Positions 1-9,265 of a stretch of DNA of 64,000 bases are shown here, in pieces (within the stretch, counting starts at the first letter, position 1; the number at the start of each line of letters is the position of its first letter). A program made the translations under genes and the position numbers. The notes under the pieces are model-generated. The model had not been told where the DNA came from, searched no databases, and saw only the letters and a list, made by a program, of their open reading frames with translations. Source of the stretch: an uncultured Prevotellaceae bacterium. GTDB lineage: Bacteria; Bacteroidota; Bacteroidia; Bacteroidales; Bacteroidaceae. The stretch spans positions 1 through 64,000 of the forward strand of contig ONLL01000016.1 in NCBI GenBank assembly GCA_900318685.1, in the 5' to 3' direction.

Positions 1-2
1 AA

Positions 3-137
3 CTAGTCAAGAACATGTACGCCATCACGTACACGCTCCCAAAGTCTAAGCAGACTAAACGGGTCTACCTTGGCATGGATGAGGAGCAGTCGGAACTATG
101 CAGGCTGGTCATGCCAGGGTGGCAACAGGACACTTGA
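3..137 (+). CDS. C-terminal end of an unknown protein (partial)
   Basis: An open frame enters from the left edge and ends at TGA 135-137, giving the last 44 residues of a protein. The segment is rich in basic and polar residues (it contains KSKQTKRVYLGMDEEQSELC) and ends in PGWQQDT. A strong terminator follows 24 bases later, which supports a real gene end. I do not recognise the family, and there is too little sequence to assign a function. Confidence 0.5.
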   Translation, partial: LVKNMYAITYTLPKSKQTKRVYLGMDEEQSELCRLVMPGWQQDT

Positions 138-161
138 GTGACCCAACGCGGAAAACAGGAT

Positions 162-202
162 AAAAGAGCCCCGGAGCAATCCTGCCCCGGGCTCTTTTCT
201 TT
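162..202 (+). terminator. Rho-independent terminator
   Basis: AAAAGAGCCC (162-171) pairs with GGGCTCTTTT (189-198), with extra G-C pairs possible around a one-base bulge. A run of T and C follows. It lies just after the stop of the partial gene at the left edge and would end that transcript. The A/T-flanked stem could also work on the opposite strand for the small minus-strand gene at 349-426. Confidence 0.85.
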
Positions 203-240
203 TTCCCCCATGCCATTGCGTGTCATGCAAAAGGCCGTTT

Positions 241-272
241 GTCATTCTGTCATTTCGTCATTTCGTCACTTC
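241..272. repeat. 8-bp tandem repeat, four units
   Basis: GTCATTCT, GTCATTTC, GTCATTTC and GTCACTTC follow each other with exact period 8. The array lies downstream of the small minus-strand ORF and upstream of nothing obvious. No function is visible. Confidence 0.6.
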
Positions 273-348
273 CACGGCATTTACTGCGGAAGTCAGCGAT
301 TTATGCCCTGTTTCGCCTGTCGCCAGCATCCTGTCCGGCCCCTGGGCA

Positions 349-426
349 TCACAGCAGGTCAATGACCAGAGCCAGGACAAACCCCGTGACGACTCCGGCT
401 AAAAACAATATAAAGCCCTTTTTCAT
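349..426 (-). CDS. Probable 25-residue membrane protein
   Basis: ATG at 426-424 reads MKKGFILFLAGVVTGFVLAL followed by VIDLL and a stop. This is a lysine-tipped start followed by one hydrophobic helix with a small-residue GxxxxG-like face, as expected for a single-span inner-membrane peptide. A purine-rich ribosome site (GAAAGAAAGGAAAG) lies just upstream, and a complete Bacteroidota promoter lies 42 bases further up (468-499). The terminal codons are hydrophobic, so the ORF could be a truncated form of a longer protein; a shifted frame stays open for about 25 codons past the stop. The family is unknown. The support is promoter, ribosome site and composition, not homology. Confidence 0.45.
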   Translation of the reverse strand: MKKGFILFLAGVVTGFVLALVIDLL

Positions 427-467
427 CTTTCCTTTCTTTCTATTAATCGTGAACTATTATTCGCCTG

Positions 468-499
468 CAAATTTAGCGACTTTTTCCGAGACTTCCAAA
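468..499 (-). promoter_or_regulatory. Bacteroidota-type promoter for the small membrane ORF
   Basis: On the minus strand TAAATTTG (475-468) matches the -7 consensus TAnnTTTG. TTTG (499-496) lies 20 bases upstream, the usual spacing for the -33 box. Transcription should start near 461, about 35 bases before the 25-residue ORF. Confidence 0.65.
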
Positions 500-521
500 T
501 TTTCGGAGGGAAAAGAATGCA

Positions 522-3500
522 CTAAGCAGTGGAAGGCTTTGACAGGACAATGTTCGCCAAGCAAACAGCGTATTCTGTTTTTGAGTCTTGAGGACGCCAT
601 GCCAGAGTATAACTGACCTTTGCGCTTGACACCTCATAACCTTTGTCGGTCAATTCCTTTAGCTTGCCTTTACCCACAGCAGACAATGCAACGATGTTGA
701 TACCCTGCTCATTCAGCAGGTAGCCGTCGATGTATTGCAAACTATCACCACTCCTGAGGCGAAGCACTATATCCTTACGACCTTTGAAAAAATCGAGCCA
801 TACATCACGCATGGTCAACGCGATTGATATAGACGAATACTCTGCAGGAGGACTCGGCACAAGATAGAGGTTACGCTTAGCACGAGTAAGCCCAACGTAA
901 TAGGCCCGCATGTCATTGACGTCCCTGCCATCTGGTACGGGCGACAAGAGGTAAACTGTATCGAACTCTCGTCCTTTGGCTTTGTGGATGGTACTCACAA
1001 AGACCGACTTGTCGTCAGCAGCAATAAAATCTTCGATATTCGACTCGAAGATGTACTCGCGCAGGTCACTGTGGTAATAGGTCTTATGAGTAACTTCAAA
1101 ATCGGCAAAGAAATGCTTTATGATGTTCAGGCATGTGCTTGAAGCGTACTTTTCGAGTGTATGTTCTTTGGCATCCTGCCATTTTTCTTCAGATATGAAC
1201 ACCTCATCACTTTTACCAATCTGCTTCAGGAAATAGCGCACTTCTGCAAGGTTTCCGAAACGGAATCCGCCCATCGATTGTGCAACAGTGGCACGCAATC
1301 CTCGCTGCTCCAATTCATAGGCCACCTGCATGGTTTCCTCATTGGTTCGAGTAAGTATCGCAGTTATTCCCTGTACATATATTTCCGAATTAAGAAGTGA
1401 TTTCAGTGTCGTCGCCTTGCCTTTCTCGCCTGTGGCCGACTGGATAAGTGTCTGCTTCATACGTCCGGGTATGCGCTGCACATATCGGTTGGCACACTCA
1501 ACGACTGCTTCCGCAGAGCGATAGTTGTCGGTCATCTCGTACAGCTTAGCACCATCCTGACTGACAAGTGACCGCATATAAACGGAGTCAGAGCCTCGAA
1601 ATGCATAGATATTCTGATCGTCATCGCCCACTGCGATAACACGCATCTCCTCGTTCTGCCGCATCAACGCCTGTACCAGACGGAAATCATCCTGCCCCAT
1701 ATCTTGCGCCTCATCTATGACGAGTACGCTCTTGGCTATCTTTGAAGGTTCCACCTCACCTCGTTCTATCATCTCTGCAGCGAGGCGAACCACGTCATTA
1801 GCCTCATCCAGGCTTCCTTGTTTGCCGATAAGATCGAAGCTATAGGAATGGAAAGTCTTGATATCCACATAGTGGGCTGCATTGCCTACCAAGTCTATGA
1901 GACGTTTCTTGAACTCTGTAGCTGCAGCTCGTGAGAAAGTGAGCATCAGCAGCTGTTCGTGCTTCACGTCCTCAAGCAACAACAGCGATGCCAGCTTGTG
2001 TACCAGCACGCGTGTCTTGCCGCTTCCAGGTCCAGCCGCCACCACGATATATTTCGACTGCTTGTCATCAATTATCTCGCGCTGGCGATTAGAAAGCTGT
2101 CCAAAGAGCTGTTCGTATTTGGCTGGAGTGATATTCATATCAATCTGTGCCCGCCGCTCTTCCTTGAAATATTGGCTGATGAACTTGCGGAAGTCCATCG
2201 TGAAGTAATCGTTGACAAAACGAAGCGCAGCATCATAGTCGCGAACCATCAAGTTGGCATATTCGCCTACGATATGAATCTGCCTGATACGCTGCTTATA
2301 GAATTCATCCAACAGCCGATATTGTTCCTTGCCATATCTTGTACGACGGTCGGCAATACGGCCTATTTGCATCGTATTATAGATGACGATGAAGCCGCCT
2401 TCAATCTTCATCAGCTCTGTCTTCGTGAGATAAAGCAGCGCTTCCTCAATGTCTTCTATCGTTGGTTTCTCATGATTGTCAAACATGCTGTCCTGCCGGC
2501 TTGTAATGAATTGCTTGAGCAGTTCAACAATGGAGAAGTTCACAAGCGTCATCTCTTTGCCAGCATCGCGTTGGGAACTAAGCGTGTCAACCAGAAAGCG
2601 ACAGATATCAGTACGTCGTTCAAAACGAGCCATCGTAGTGTCTAGTGATGCCTGCAGACGAACGCTCACACTGTCGCTGAAACGATGTTCATGCTTGTGA
2701 ATATAGCTCTTCAACGACAGGAAATGGAGTAGTGTTCTTAGGCGCTTGACGCTTGAGTATGCAAGACCTGACTTTGGGGCCTCTTCGTTCAGTTCCTTAT
2801 AGTTGATCCTTTGCGTTTCCTCTCTGAATCTCTGCAAAAGGTATCTCTCCAACTTCAATATAGCTTCCAGATTGCGTTGGGAGGTACTCTTGGATATCCA
2901 TGCTTGCATGTCGCGTGAGTCGGCCAGCAAGCCATCCTGACGCATCAGATTGATGTTTCTGATCACCGTCGACTTATTCATCCCAAGGATGTCAGCCAGA
3001 TAGTCTACACGACTTTCAGCTTCGGCTCCCTTGATTTCATTAGTAGCGCGTGCACTGATAAGCGATTTTATGATGCGGGCTGCTTCTTCACGCGATTGCT
3101 CGTCAAAGAGAGTTGAGACGGTCAACTTGCGCCACGCCTCATCCATATTCTTCACGGCTATGCCTGTTGCAAAGATGTGAGGAGAGTTACTGCCACGCTG
3201 AATGAATCCGGCATCCTCCAGTGCTGCGACAGCGGCCTTGACACGTGTCTCGACATCGACTATTTCTTCGCCCCATCCTGCCTGACGCGCGATGTCCAGT
3301 GGCGAGCAACTGACCTTGTCACGCTTTGCTGTCAGCTCCTTGATGGCCTTCCACACTTGCTGGATTTCACTGATGCTGAGCTTTGTCTGGTTGAGAAGTA
3401 TAAAGTGCTTGTCAAGGTCACTGTCGGAATACAGCACAAAGCATTCGGCTTGCATCTGAGGGTCTCGGCCTGCTCGGCCAGCTTCTTGGACATAGTTCTC

Positions 3501-5222
3501 AAGCGAGTCGCTGATGTTGTAGTGCACTACCAGTCCGACATCTTTCTTGTCAACACCCATACCAAAGGCTGAGGTGGCCACGATCACCTGTACCTCGCCA
3601 CTCATAAAGGCATTTTGGTTCTTTACCTTATCGGCAGCCTCCATCTTGCCATTGAATGGCAAAGCCTGAATGCCGTCCCTCACCAGATGCTCTGCTAATT
3701 CAAGTGTACGGCGAGTGCGCGATACATATACTATCGAAGGGCAGCTATGGGCCAGGATGAGCGAGCGTAAGAGGTTGTATTTCTCGTCCGCAGTATCAGC
3801 GTGGAGCACGGAATAGCGCAGGTTCTTACGTTCAGCATTGGCTGCAAACACCTTCAGTCCCAAACCTAATTTCGACCTGAAGTAGTCACATATATCGCTG
3901 ATGACCTTTTGTTTGGCTGTTGCAGTGAAACATGAGACAGCGATGGGATGACTCATCTTTTTCTTGTCCTGCAGCTGTCGGATGAAATCGCCTATATACA
4001 GGTAGTCCACCCTGAAATCATGACCCCACGCCGAGAAACAATGTGCCTCGTCTATCACGAATCGCACGACATTCCTATTTATCAGCAGTCCTTCGATGGT
4101 CTTGCTTCGCAACATCTCAGGCGCAATGTAGAGAAGGTTTGCAGTTCCGTCCGCCACCTGCTGAATAGCCGTCGCCCGCTCTATCGGGTCAAGCAGTCCA
4201 TTGATAGTGACAGCTTCACTGACGCCAATAGCAGCCAAGTTGTCTACTTGGTCTTTCATCAGCGACTGCAACGGTGAGACGACCACCGTCAGCCCATGCG
4301 TATTCCGTCCTGCCATCAGAGCCGGAAGCTGGAAAGTGAGACTCTTGCCACCGCCAGTAGGAAAGATAGTCAGCAATGACTCTCCCCGAATAGCAGATTC
4401 CACAGCTTGTTGCTGCATAGGGACTCCATCAAAAGTTCGAAAATCCTTATATCCGAAGAATTCCTCGAGACCGCTATGTGCATCCAGCCGTTGGTGACAG
4501 TAGTCACAATCCCCGCAAGACGTGTTCCGCAGCAAGTTCATCACATTGACAACCTGAGGATAATTGCGTAAAACCCATGCCGGAGTAATGGAAAAGATGT
4601 CGTCAGCACCAATCACTGCCAGGCAATAGGCCATCTCAATAGAATACTGTCCGACCAGCATGTCAAAGTCAGCATGGCGGCATAGTTTGCCATCAAACTC
4701 CTTTAGAATCAATTGAGCCCACTTGGGTTGAACTTTCAGTATTCTTCCCAGCAGAGATTGTCCTGTCGAAGGAAAATAGCCTATGTACTTGAAGAAGCCC
4801 TCAAACTCATCAGTGTCATGCAGAAGCTGATAGTAGATTTCCTTTCTGTCGGCTGACAGTTGATTCCAGGCGGCAACCTCGTCATTTAACAGGTCACGGG
4901 CTTTCAAAGAGTCATTCAATGGATTGTTCAGTTCATCTACCTGCAGCTTGTCATCTTTAACCAGATGATGATAAGGCCGTTTGGGAAACAATAAAGGCGA
5001 CAGGAAAAGAGTGTCGACAATCGTATGATTTCCCCTCAAGGCTGTGTATTTCAGATCATGGTTAATGATATTGTGCCCACAAATTGTATCACACTCTGAC
5101 ACAAAGGCATCGAAGTCTGCTTTGGAGTGAGAGTGCAGCATTGCCCCATCCTCCCTTGCAGCTCCATAGTCAGCAACCTTCTTCGTCTGCGGATTAACCT
5201 CAGTATCTATGAATGCAATCAT
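522..5222 (-). CDS. Exonuclease-RecQ-UvrD helicase fusion
   Basis: This 1566-residue protein carries two complete helicase engines. Residues 1-120 resemble a DEDD exonuclease: FIDTE (D6, E8), GHNIINHD around 49-56, D70 and a third motif near 103-110. A CxxCxxC cluster (C236, C239, C242) precedes the RecQ helicase, an unusual place for RecQ-type zinc ligands, which normally follow the motor. The RecQ part has Walker A TGGGKS (about 289-294), DEAH (391-394) and QEAGRAGRD near 590. A winged-helix-like middle leads to a UvrD/PcrA-type motor with GPGSGKT near 1060 and VLVIDEAQD near 1172. Expected role: DNA unwinding and strand processing in repair or recombination. The gene stands alone with its own -7 box. 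Large RecQ-family proteins of this kind occur in Bacteroidales; a defence role is possible but not shown. Confidence 0.9.
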   Translation of the reverse strand: MIAFIDTEVNPQTKKVADYGAAREDGAMLHSHSKADFDAFVSECDTICGHNIINHDLKYTALRGNHTIVDTLFLSPLLFPKRPYHHLVKDDKLQVDELNNPLNDSLKARDLLNDEVAAWNQLSADRKEIYYQLLHDTDEFEGFFKYIGYFPSTGQSLLGRILKVQPKWAQLILKEFDGKLCRHADFDMLVGQYSIEMAYCLAVIGADDIFSITPAWVLRNYPQVVNVMNLLRNTSCGDCDYCHQRLDAHSGLEEFFGYKDFRTFDGVPMQQQAVESAIRGESLLTIFPTGGGKSLTFQLPALMAGRNTHGLTVVVSPLQSLMKDQVDNLAAIGVSEAVTINGLLDPIERATAIQQVADGTANLLYIAPEMLRSKTIEGLLINRNVVRFVIDEAHCFSAWGHDFRVDYLYIGDFIRQLQDKKKMSHPIAVSCFTATAKQKVISDICDYFRSKLGLGLKVFAANAERKNLRYSVLHADTADEKYNLLRSLILAHSCPSIVYVSRTRRTLELAEHLVRDGIQALPFNGKMEAADKVKNQNAFMSGEVQVIVATSAFGMGVDKKDVGLVVHYNISDSLENYVQEAGRAGRDPQMQAECFVLYSDSDLDKHFILLNQTKLSISEIQQVWKAIKELTAKRDKVSCSPLDIARQAGWGEEIVDVETRVKAAVAALEDAGFIQRGSNSPHIFATGIAVKNMDEAWRKLTVSTLFDEQSREEAARIIKSLISARATNEIKGAEAESRVDYLADILGMNKSTVIRNINLMRQDGLLADSRDMQAWISKSTSQRNLEAILKLERYLLQRFREETQRINYKELNEEAPKSGLAYSSVKRLRTLLHFLSLKSYIHKHEHRFSDSVSVRLQASLDTTMARFERRTDICRFLVDTLSSQRDAGKEMTLVNFSIVELLKQFITSRQDSMFDNHEKPTIEDIEEALLYLTKTELMKIEGGFIVIYNTMQIGRIADRRTRYGKEQYRLLDEFYKQRIRQIHIVGEYANLMVRDYDAALRFVNDYFTMDFRKFISQYFKEERRAQIDMNITPAKYEQLFGQLSNRQREIIDDKQSKYIVVAAGPGSGKTRVLVHKLASLLLLEDVKHEQLLMLTFSRAAATEFKKRLIDLVGNAAHYVDIKTFHSYSFDLIGKQGSLDEANDVVRLAAEMIERGEVEPSKIAKSVLVIDEAQDMGQDDFRLVQALMRQNEEMRVIAVGDDDQNIYAFRGSDSVYMRSLVSQDGAKLYEMTDNYRSAEAVVECANRYVQRIPGRMKQTLIQSATGEKGKATTLKSLLNSEIYVQGITAILTRTNEETMQVAYELEQRGLRATVAQSMGGFRFGNLAEVRYFLKQIGKSDEVFISEEKWQDAKEHTLEKYASSTCLNIIKHFFADFEVTHKTYYHSDLREYIFESNIEDFIAADDKSVFVSTIHKAKGREFDTVYLLSPVPDGRDVNDMRAYYVGLTRAKRNLYLVPSPPAEYSSISIALTMRDVWLDFFKGRKDIVLRLRSGDSLQYIDGYLLNEQGINIVALSAVGKGKLKELTDKGYEVSSAKVSYTLAWRPQDSKTEYAVCLANIVLSKPSTA

Positions 5223-5290
5223 GCCAGTTCTTTTAGTTGAACATCGTTTCGCAAAATGAATCCATTTTCATAGCCCATCTTTACAATGTG

Positions 5291-5298
5291 CAAAATTA
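5291..5298 (-). promoter_or_regulatory. -7 promoter element upstream of the RecQ fusion
   Basis: TAATTTTG on the minus strand fits TAnnTTTG and lies 69 bases upstream of the ATG at 5222. I see no clear TTTG box at the usual distance. The rest of 5223-5634 holds no convincing gene; the open frames there lack ribosome sites and family features. Confidence 0.4.
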
Positions 5299-5634
5299 CA
5301 AAATCTTTTCCAATCATAAACTATTTCAAGTGAAAAACTGGGCGAATGACCAGAAAAAGGCCTTTGTATGGCGAAGGATGCAGAAAGGAAAACAATGTAT
5401 TTGCTTTTTGCAATTTGTCCCAATTGTCCCATCCGCAGTAAAAAGCTAAAAGAGCATAAGGATAATAAGATGATGATATTTGGTGTTGACAAACTACGGC
5501 ATACTATAAGAAGGATAGTCTCTATGTAATACAAGAATGCTGTCGAGGCTGTCTAAAGTGCCGTGTTTGATAGGACTTCAGATGCTCGTATGTGTAGATG
5601 TATTAGAAATACTAAAAATAAAATGGATTTATAT

Positions 5635-5665
5635 TTTGTATTGTTATCACTTATTCGTACCTTTG
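5635..5665 (+). promoter_or_regulatory. Promoter for the dockerin/FISUMP protein
   Basis: TTTG (5635-5638) and TACCTTTG (5658-5665) are separated by 19 bases, a full Bacteroidota promoter. The ATG chosen for the downstream gene is 18 bases after the -7 box, so the leader is very short. Confidence 0.75.
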
Positions 5666-5682
5666 CACCAAAAACAACGACA

Positions 5683-6702
5683 ATGAAGAAGACATTATTA
5701 TCTTTTTGGCTGCTCATAATGGTGGCATCAGTGAGTGCCCAGACGATTGTAAAGGGCGACATGAATGGCGACGGAGAACTTACCATTACGGATGCCGTGA
5801 AAGTGGTGAACGTGATTCTGGGGAATGCTCCTAAACAGGCGATTGACCTGGACGATCCCTATAGGGTGGACAATACGTTGGTGGTGGGTACGTGGTATGC
5901 CCCCGGCGTGATGTGGTTTGAGTTCAATGAAGATGGCACTACAACCTATCCTGGCGGGGTGACCTACGAGTTCATGCCCGTGCAAGGTCGACTGCTGATC
6001 TATGATGCTGAAGAGAATCCTGTGAAGGTGCTGCCTCTGGTCAAGGTGAAAAAGGAATACTTGCTGGCTGTGGACTATACGACAGGAACCTTTACGAAAT
6101 ACATAGCGCAACATCATGGGGAATATGTTGATCTGGGGTTGCCTTCGGGCACGCTGTGGGCTACATGTAATATTGGAGCCAACAGCCCTGAAGACTACGG
6201 AGACTACTTCGCCTGGGGCGAAACCAAAGGGCATGACAGCGGCAAGAACAACTTTACACAGGAGTCATATTTCGACTATGACAATAACAGCTCCACATAT
6301 AAGAAGTATAATAACAATGGAGGCTTGACAGAACTGAAGCCAGAGGATGATGCCGCCTATATGAACTGGGGGCCTTCTTGGTGCATGCCGACCAACGACC
6401 AGATGAACGAACTGCGCATGAATTGCAGATGGGAGTGGATCACGAAGAACAATGTGGACGGCTATGAGGTAAAGGGGCCCAACGAGAACTCAATCTTCCT
6501 ACCTGCTGGAGGATACTACGGCAGTTCGCTCACTGAGGCTGGGGTAAAAGGCTACTACTGGTCGAGTACACTACATTCTACTGAGCATTCGGGCTATGCG
6601 TGTCGCCTCATCTTTGATACGGCAGGCATATCGATGGACTACGGAAGTCGCTACTACGGTCGTAGCGTGCGGCCTGTGCGGGTTCAGCAAAGAACCAGGT
6701 AA
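5683..6702 (+). CDS. Secreted dockerin-like and FISUMP domain protein
   Basis: I start this protein (339 residues) at 5683 because a full promoter ends at 5665 and the resulting N-terminus is a clean signal peptide (MKKTLLSFWLLIMVASVSAQ). Upstream in-frame ATGs would lie before or inside the promoter. Residues 25-47 form one dockerin type I-like repeat (GDMNGDGELTITDAVKVVN), placed directly after the signal peptide. Residues about 145-335 match the Fibrobacter succinogenes major paralogous domain (FISUMP): EYVDLGLPSGTLWATCNIGA, FAWGET, CMPT, FLPAGGYY, YWSST and RPVR landmarks. It is probably a cell-surface or secreted protein of unknown function. It is convergent with the esterase gene at 6763 and has no obvious operon partner. 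Confidence 0.85.
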   Translation: MKKTLLSFWLLIMVASVSAQTIVKGDMNGDGELTITDAVKVVNVILGNAPKQAIDLDDPYRVDNTLVVGTWYAPGVMWFEFNEDGTTTYPGGVTYEFMPVQGRLLIYDAEENPVKVLPLVKVKKEYLLAVDYTTGTFTKYIAQHHGEYVDLGLPSGTLWATCNIGANSPEDYGDYFAWGETKGHDSGKNNFTQESYFDYDNNSSTYKKYNNNGGLTELKPEDDAAYMNWGPSWCMPTNDQMNELRMNCRWEWITKNNVDGYEVKGPNENSIFLPAGGYYGSSLTEAGVKGYYWSSTLHSTEHSGYACRLIFDTAGISMDYGSRYYGRSVRPVRVQQRTR

Positions 6703-6762
6703 TATGTATCAAACATCATTTCTCGCAGAGCCTAAAGACCCATATGCATCCTTATCTCTTTA

Positions 6763-8214
6763 TTACCAGTTATCCGTGCGGAAGGGGAAGAGGGGGAGAT
6801 TGGCAGCATTCTTCACATTGCCGAGCTGGAAATTGCGGAAGCAGTAGCGGACGGCAACAGGGGCCTTCACCTGGGGACTGGTGAGCTTGATGGCCTCGTC
6901 CCAGTAGCCACCGCCAGGCTGCCAGAAATGCTGAGCCGTGGCAGGATGGAAGACACGGTCCTCGCCCGCCAGCTCGAAACCCCGGATATCCTCGAAGGGC
7001 GCATCAGCATGATAGTTGTCCTGCAGATGGATGTAGACGGCATCGCCCTTGACTAGCATGTCCTTGAATGACGAGCTCTTGTAGAGCACGGCGTCGAAGC
7101 CATAGTCACGGTTGAGGGCGGTATAGGCGAGGCGCTCGCCCACCTGCCGCTTCTGGGAGGGATGTATCTGGGTGGTCTCGTAGGGATAGACGAGGTCGTT
7201 GGTGCAGACGAGGGAGCTGTTGCTGATGATCTGCTGGGCCCGATACTGCTGCTCACGCAGGCGCGCACCGTTATCGGCATTGACGTTGTCGTAGTGATAG
7301 GGGGCTATCTCCACGAAATAGAAGGGTATCTCGCCCAGGGCGAACTGACTGCGCCACTGCTCGACGAGGAGCTTGAGACGCTCGGAATACTGGTTGCCGG
7401 GATCGCCCACGTTGGAACAGCCCTGATAGAAGAGGATGCCCTTGACGGTGTATTTCAGGATGGGGTTGAACGTGCCGTTGCCCCACAGCAGTGAGCGATG
7501 GTAGTCGGTGGGCCACTTTGCAGCGATGGCTGCCGAGTCGGTGGGGTCGCTGGTGTAGCGCTGGAGGTTCTCCTTCGTCAGCCAGCTCTCCACACGCGAG
7601 CCGCCCTTGTTGGCCTCGATGAGTCCAATGGGGATGTCGAGCGCCATGTGCAGCGTGCGGGCAAAGAAATAGCCGGTGGCAGAGAAATCGCCCACGGTCT
7701 GAGGGCCACACTCCTTCCACGAGCACTGGGCATCGTCTTGTGGCTCGGAGCGCATCACACTGGGAATCTTCACCGAATGAACAGCACGGTGTCGTGTCGA
7801 CTCGATGACCCAGTCGTTGTAGCCTTCGACAGGGCACTGCCAGAAGCCCTTGACGGGCATCTCCATGTTCGACTGGCCAGCGCAGACCCACACCTCGCCA
7901 GAGAGCACATTGCTGATGGTGGTCTTGTCGCCGTCGTCGAAGGTGATGAACAGCGGCTCGTAGGAAGCCTTAGGCGACTTGACGCTGACGAGCCACTTGC
8001 CGTCGCTGCCGGTCTTAGTCTCGACGGTGGTGCTGCTCCATGAGGTGGACACTTTCACGGTGGTGCCGGGCTTGTCCCATCCCCAGAGGCGCACGTCGCT
8101 CTGCTGCTGGATGATCATATTGTCGCCAATGAGGTGAGGCAGTCTCACCTTGGCCTGAACGGCCGTGCTGCTCAGCACAGCTGCTGCCATGATAGCCAAT
8201 ACACGATGTTTCAT
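6763..8214 (-). CDS. Sialate O-acetylesterase-like SGNH esterase
   Basis: This is a secreted 483-residue protein. The ATG at 8214 is chosen because it begins MKHRVLAIMAAAVLSSTAVQA, a signal peptide; the frame stays open further upstream but into the preceding gene. Family features: LPHLIGDNMIIQQ near the mature N-terminus, GQSNMEMP with catalytic Ser115, YQGCSNVG (the family usually has YQGESN) and the catalytic IHPSQK with His351. Such enzymes remove O-acetyl groups from sialic acid or from plant polysaccharides. It is last in the fur-purA-hisS-CE12 run, 28 bases after the CE12 gene. With that neighbour, deacetylation of pectin or hemicellulose is at least as likely as sialate work. Confidence 0.85.
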   Translation of the reverse strand: MKHRVLAIMAAAVLSSTAVQAKVRLPHLIGDNMIIQQQSDVRLWGWDKPGTTVKVSTSWSSTTVETKTGSDGKWLVSVKSPKASYEPLFITFDDGDKTTISNVLSGEVWVCAGQSNMEMPVKGFWQCPVEGYNDWVIESTRHRAVHSVKIPSVMRSEPQDDAQCSWKECGPQTVGDFSATGYFFARTLHMALDIPIGLIEANKGGSRVESWLTKENLQRYTSDPTDSAAIAAKWPTDYHRSLLWGNGTFNPILKYTVKGILFYQGCSNVGDPGNQYSERLKLLVEQWRSQFALGEIPFYFVEIAPYHYDNVNADNGARLREQQYRAQQIISNSSLVCTNDLVYPYETTQIHPSQKRQVGERLAYTALNRDYGFDAVLYKSSSFKDMLVKGDAVYIHLQDNYHADAPFEDIRGFELAGEDRVFHPATAQHFWQPGGGYWDEAIKLTSPQVKAPVAVRYCFRNFQLGNVKNAANLPLFPFRTDNW

Positions 8215-8242
8215 AATAAAAAGTAATGTGTTAGTCGGTTTT

Positions 8243-9256
8243 TTACTTCCACACGGCGCCTTCGCGCAGCACGAAGTTGATACGTGATTTCTTGGGCAGC
8301 TGTGGCTTCTCCCATTCTCCACCGAGCAGCTGGATGGTGGTCTCAGCCTTCGAGGAGGCGAGGGCAGCGGCTACTGCAGGCTCGAGCGAGAGGTAGTCGC
8401 CACGGCCACGGGTGTCGACGGTGATGTCGGCATCGATGCGATACTTCGTCAGCAGGGGAATCTGCTCGCAGAGGGCATCGGCCAGCAGGCGGGCCACGAC
8501 ATGGGCGCCATAGACATTGTAGTGGGTGTTGTCCTGCTTGCCCTTGGGCTCGCTGGGCTCCTCGCCGGGACGGAACCACATGTGGAGGCGCTTGGAAGCC
8601 TCAGTGCCGAGTCCCTGCTCCAGGTCATGGGTGATCTGGTTGGCATCGACGAAGAGCACGTTCATGCGCCTGGCTACGTCGCGCGGAGCCACCCGGTAGA
8701 GTCCGTGGGTATCGATGAGCGAGTCGCCCTCGACCATCTTCACCCCGTCCTGGAAGGTGGTGGTGCGCAGTTTCTCGTCATCATCGTTCTCAGGCGCACT
8801 GACAAAAAAATTCCTACGAACGACGCAGTTCATCAGTACAGGAATGCCCCCATGCTCGCGTGTCTCACGAACATACTTGGCCAGATTATAGTCGAAGGTG
8901 GAACCCGGATCGGTGTGACGGTCCTTGGGAGCTTTCTCGTCGTTGTGGCCAAACTGGATGATGACGTAGTCACCGGGCTTCATGGCCTGAAGCACTTTAT
9001 CCCATCGTCCCTCGTTGATGAAGCTCAGCGACGAGCGCCCATTAACGGCATGATTATCAACGAGAATATAGTCAGGATCGAAGTAACACTGGAGCGCCAT
9101 GCCCCACCCTCTTTCCTGCTTGCCTTCAGCGATGCCGCCCTTGTTGGCAGCTGTTGAGTCGCCAATGATGAAGATAGTGGTCACCTTGTCGTTGCTGGCC
9201 GAAGGAAGCATCAGCCAAGCCACGAGCAGCAATGCAAAGATTCTCGCTGTTTTCAT
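8243..9256 (-). CDS. Rhamnogalacturonan acetylesterase-like protein (CE12)
   Basis: This is a 337-residue SGNH hydrolase with a signal peptide (KTARIFALLLVAWLMLPSAS). Block I is IFIIGDSTA with Ser34. Blocks II and III are NGRSS and QFGHND, and the last block is DNTHYN with Asp242 and His245. Lack of a bulky insert and the GDSTAANK start fit carbohydrate esterase family 12, which deacetylates rhamnogalacturonan I. It lies 9 bases after hisS and 28 bases before a second esterase, so it is probably co-transcribed with both. The substrate is inferred from family resemblance. Confidence 0.85.
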   Translation of the reverse strand: MKTARIFALLLVAWLMLPSASNDKVTTIFIIGDSTAANKGGIAEGKQERGWGMALQCYFDPDYILVDNHAVNGRSSLSFINEGRWDKVLQAMKPGDYVIIQFGHNDEKAPKDRHTDPGSTFDYNLAKYVRETREHGGIPVLMNCVVRRNFFVSAPENDDDEKLRTTTFQDGVKMVEGDSLIDTHGLYRVAPRDVARRMNVLFVDANQITHDLEQGLGTEASKRLHMWFRPGEEPSEPKGKQDNTHYNVYGAHVVARLLADALCEQIPLLTKYRIDADITVDTRGRGDYLSLEPAVAAALASSKAETTIQLLGGEWEKPQLPKKSRINFVLREGAVWK

Positions 9257-9265
9257 ATGCGTGTA

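Noticed and set aside
5237-5449. Plus-strand 70-codon ORF between the RecQ fusion and the FISUMP gene
   Set aside because: Odd composition, no ribosome site, and it overlaps the promoter of the RecQ gene.
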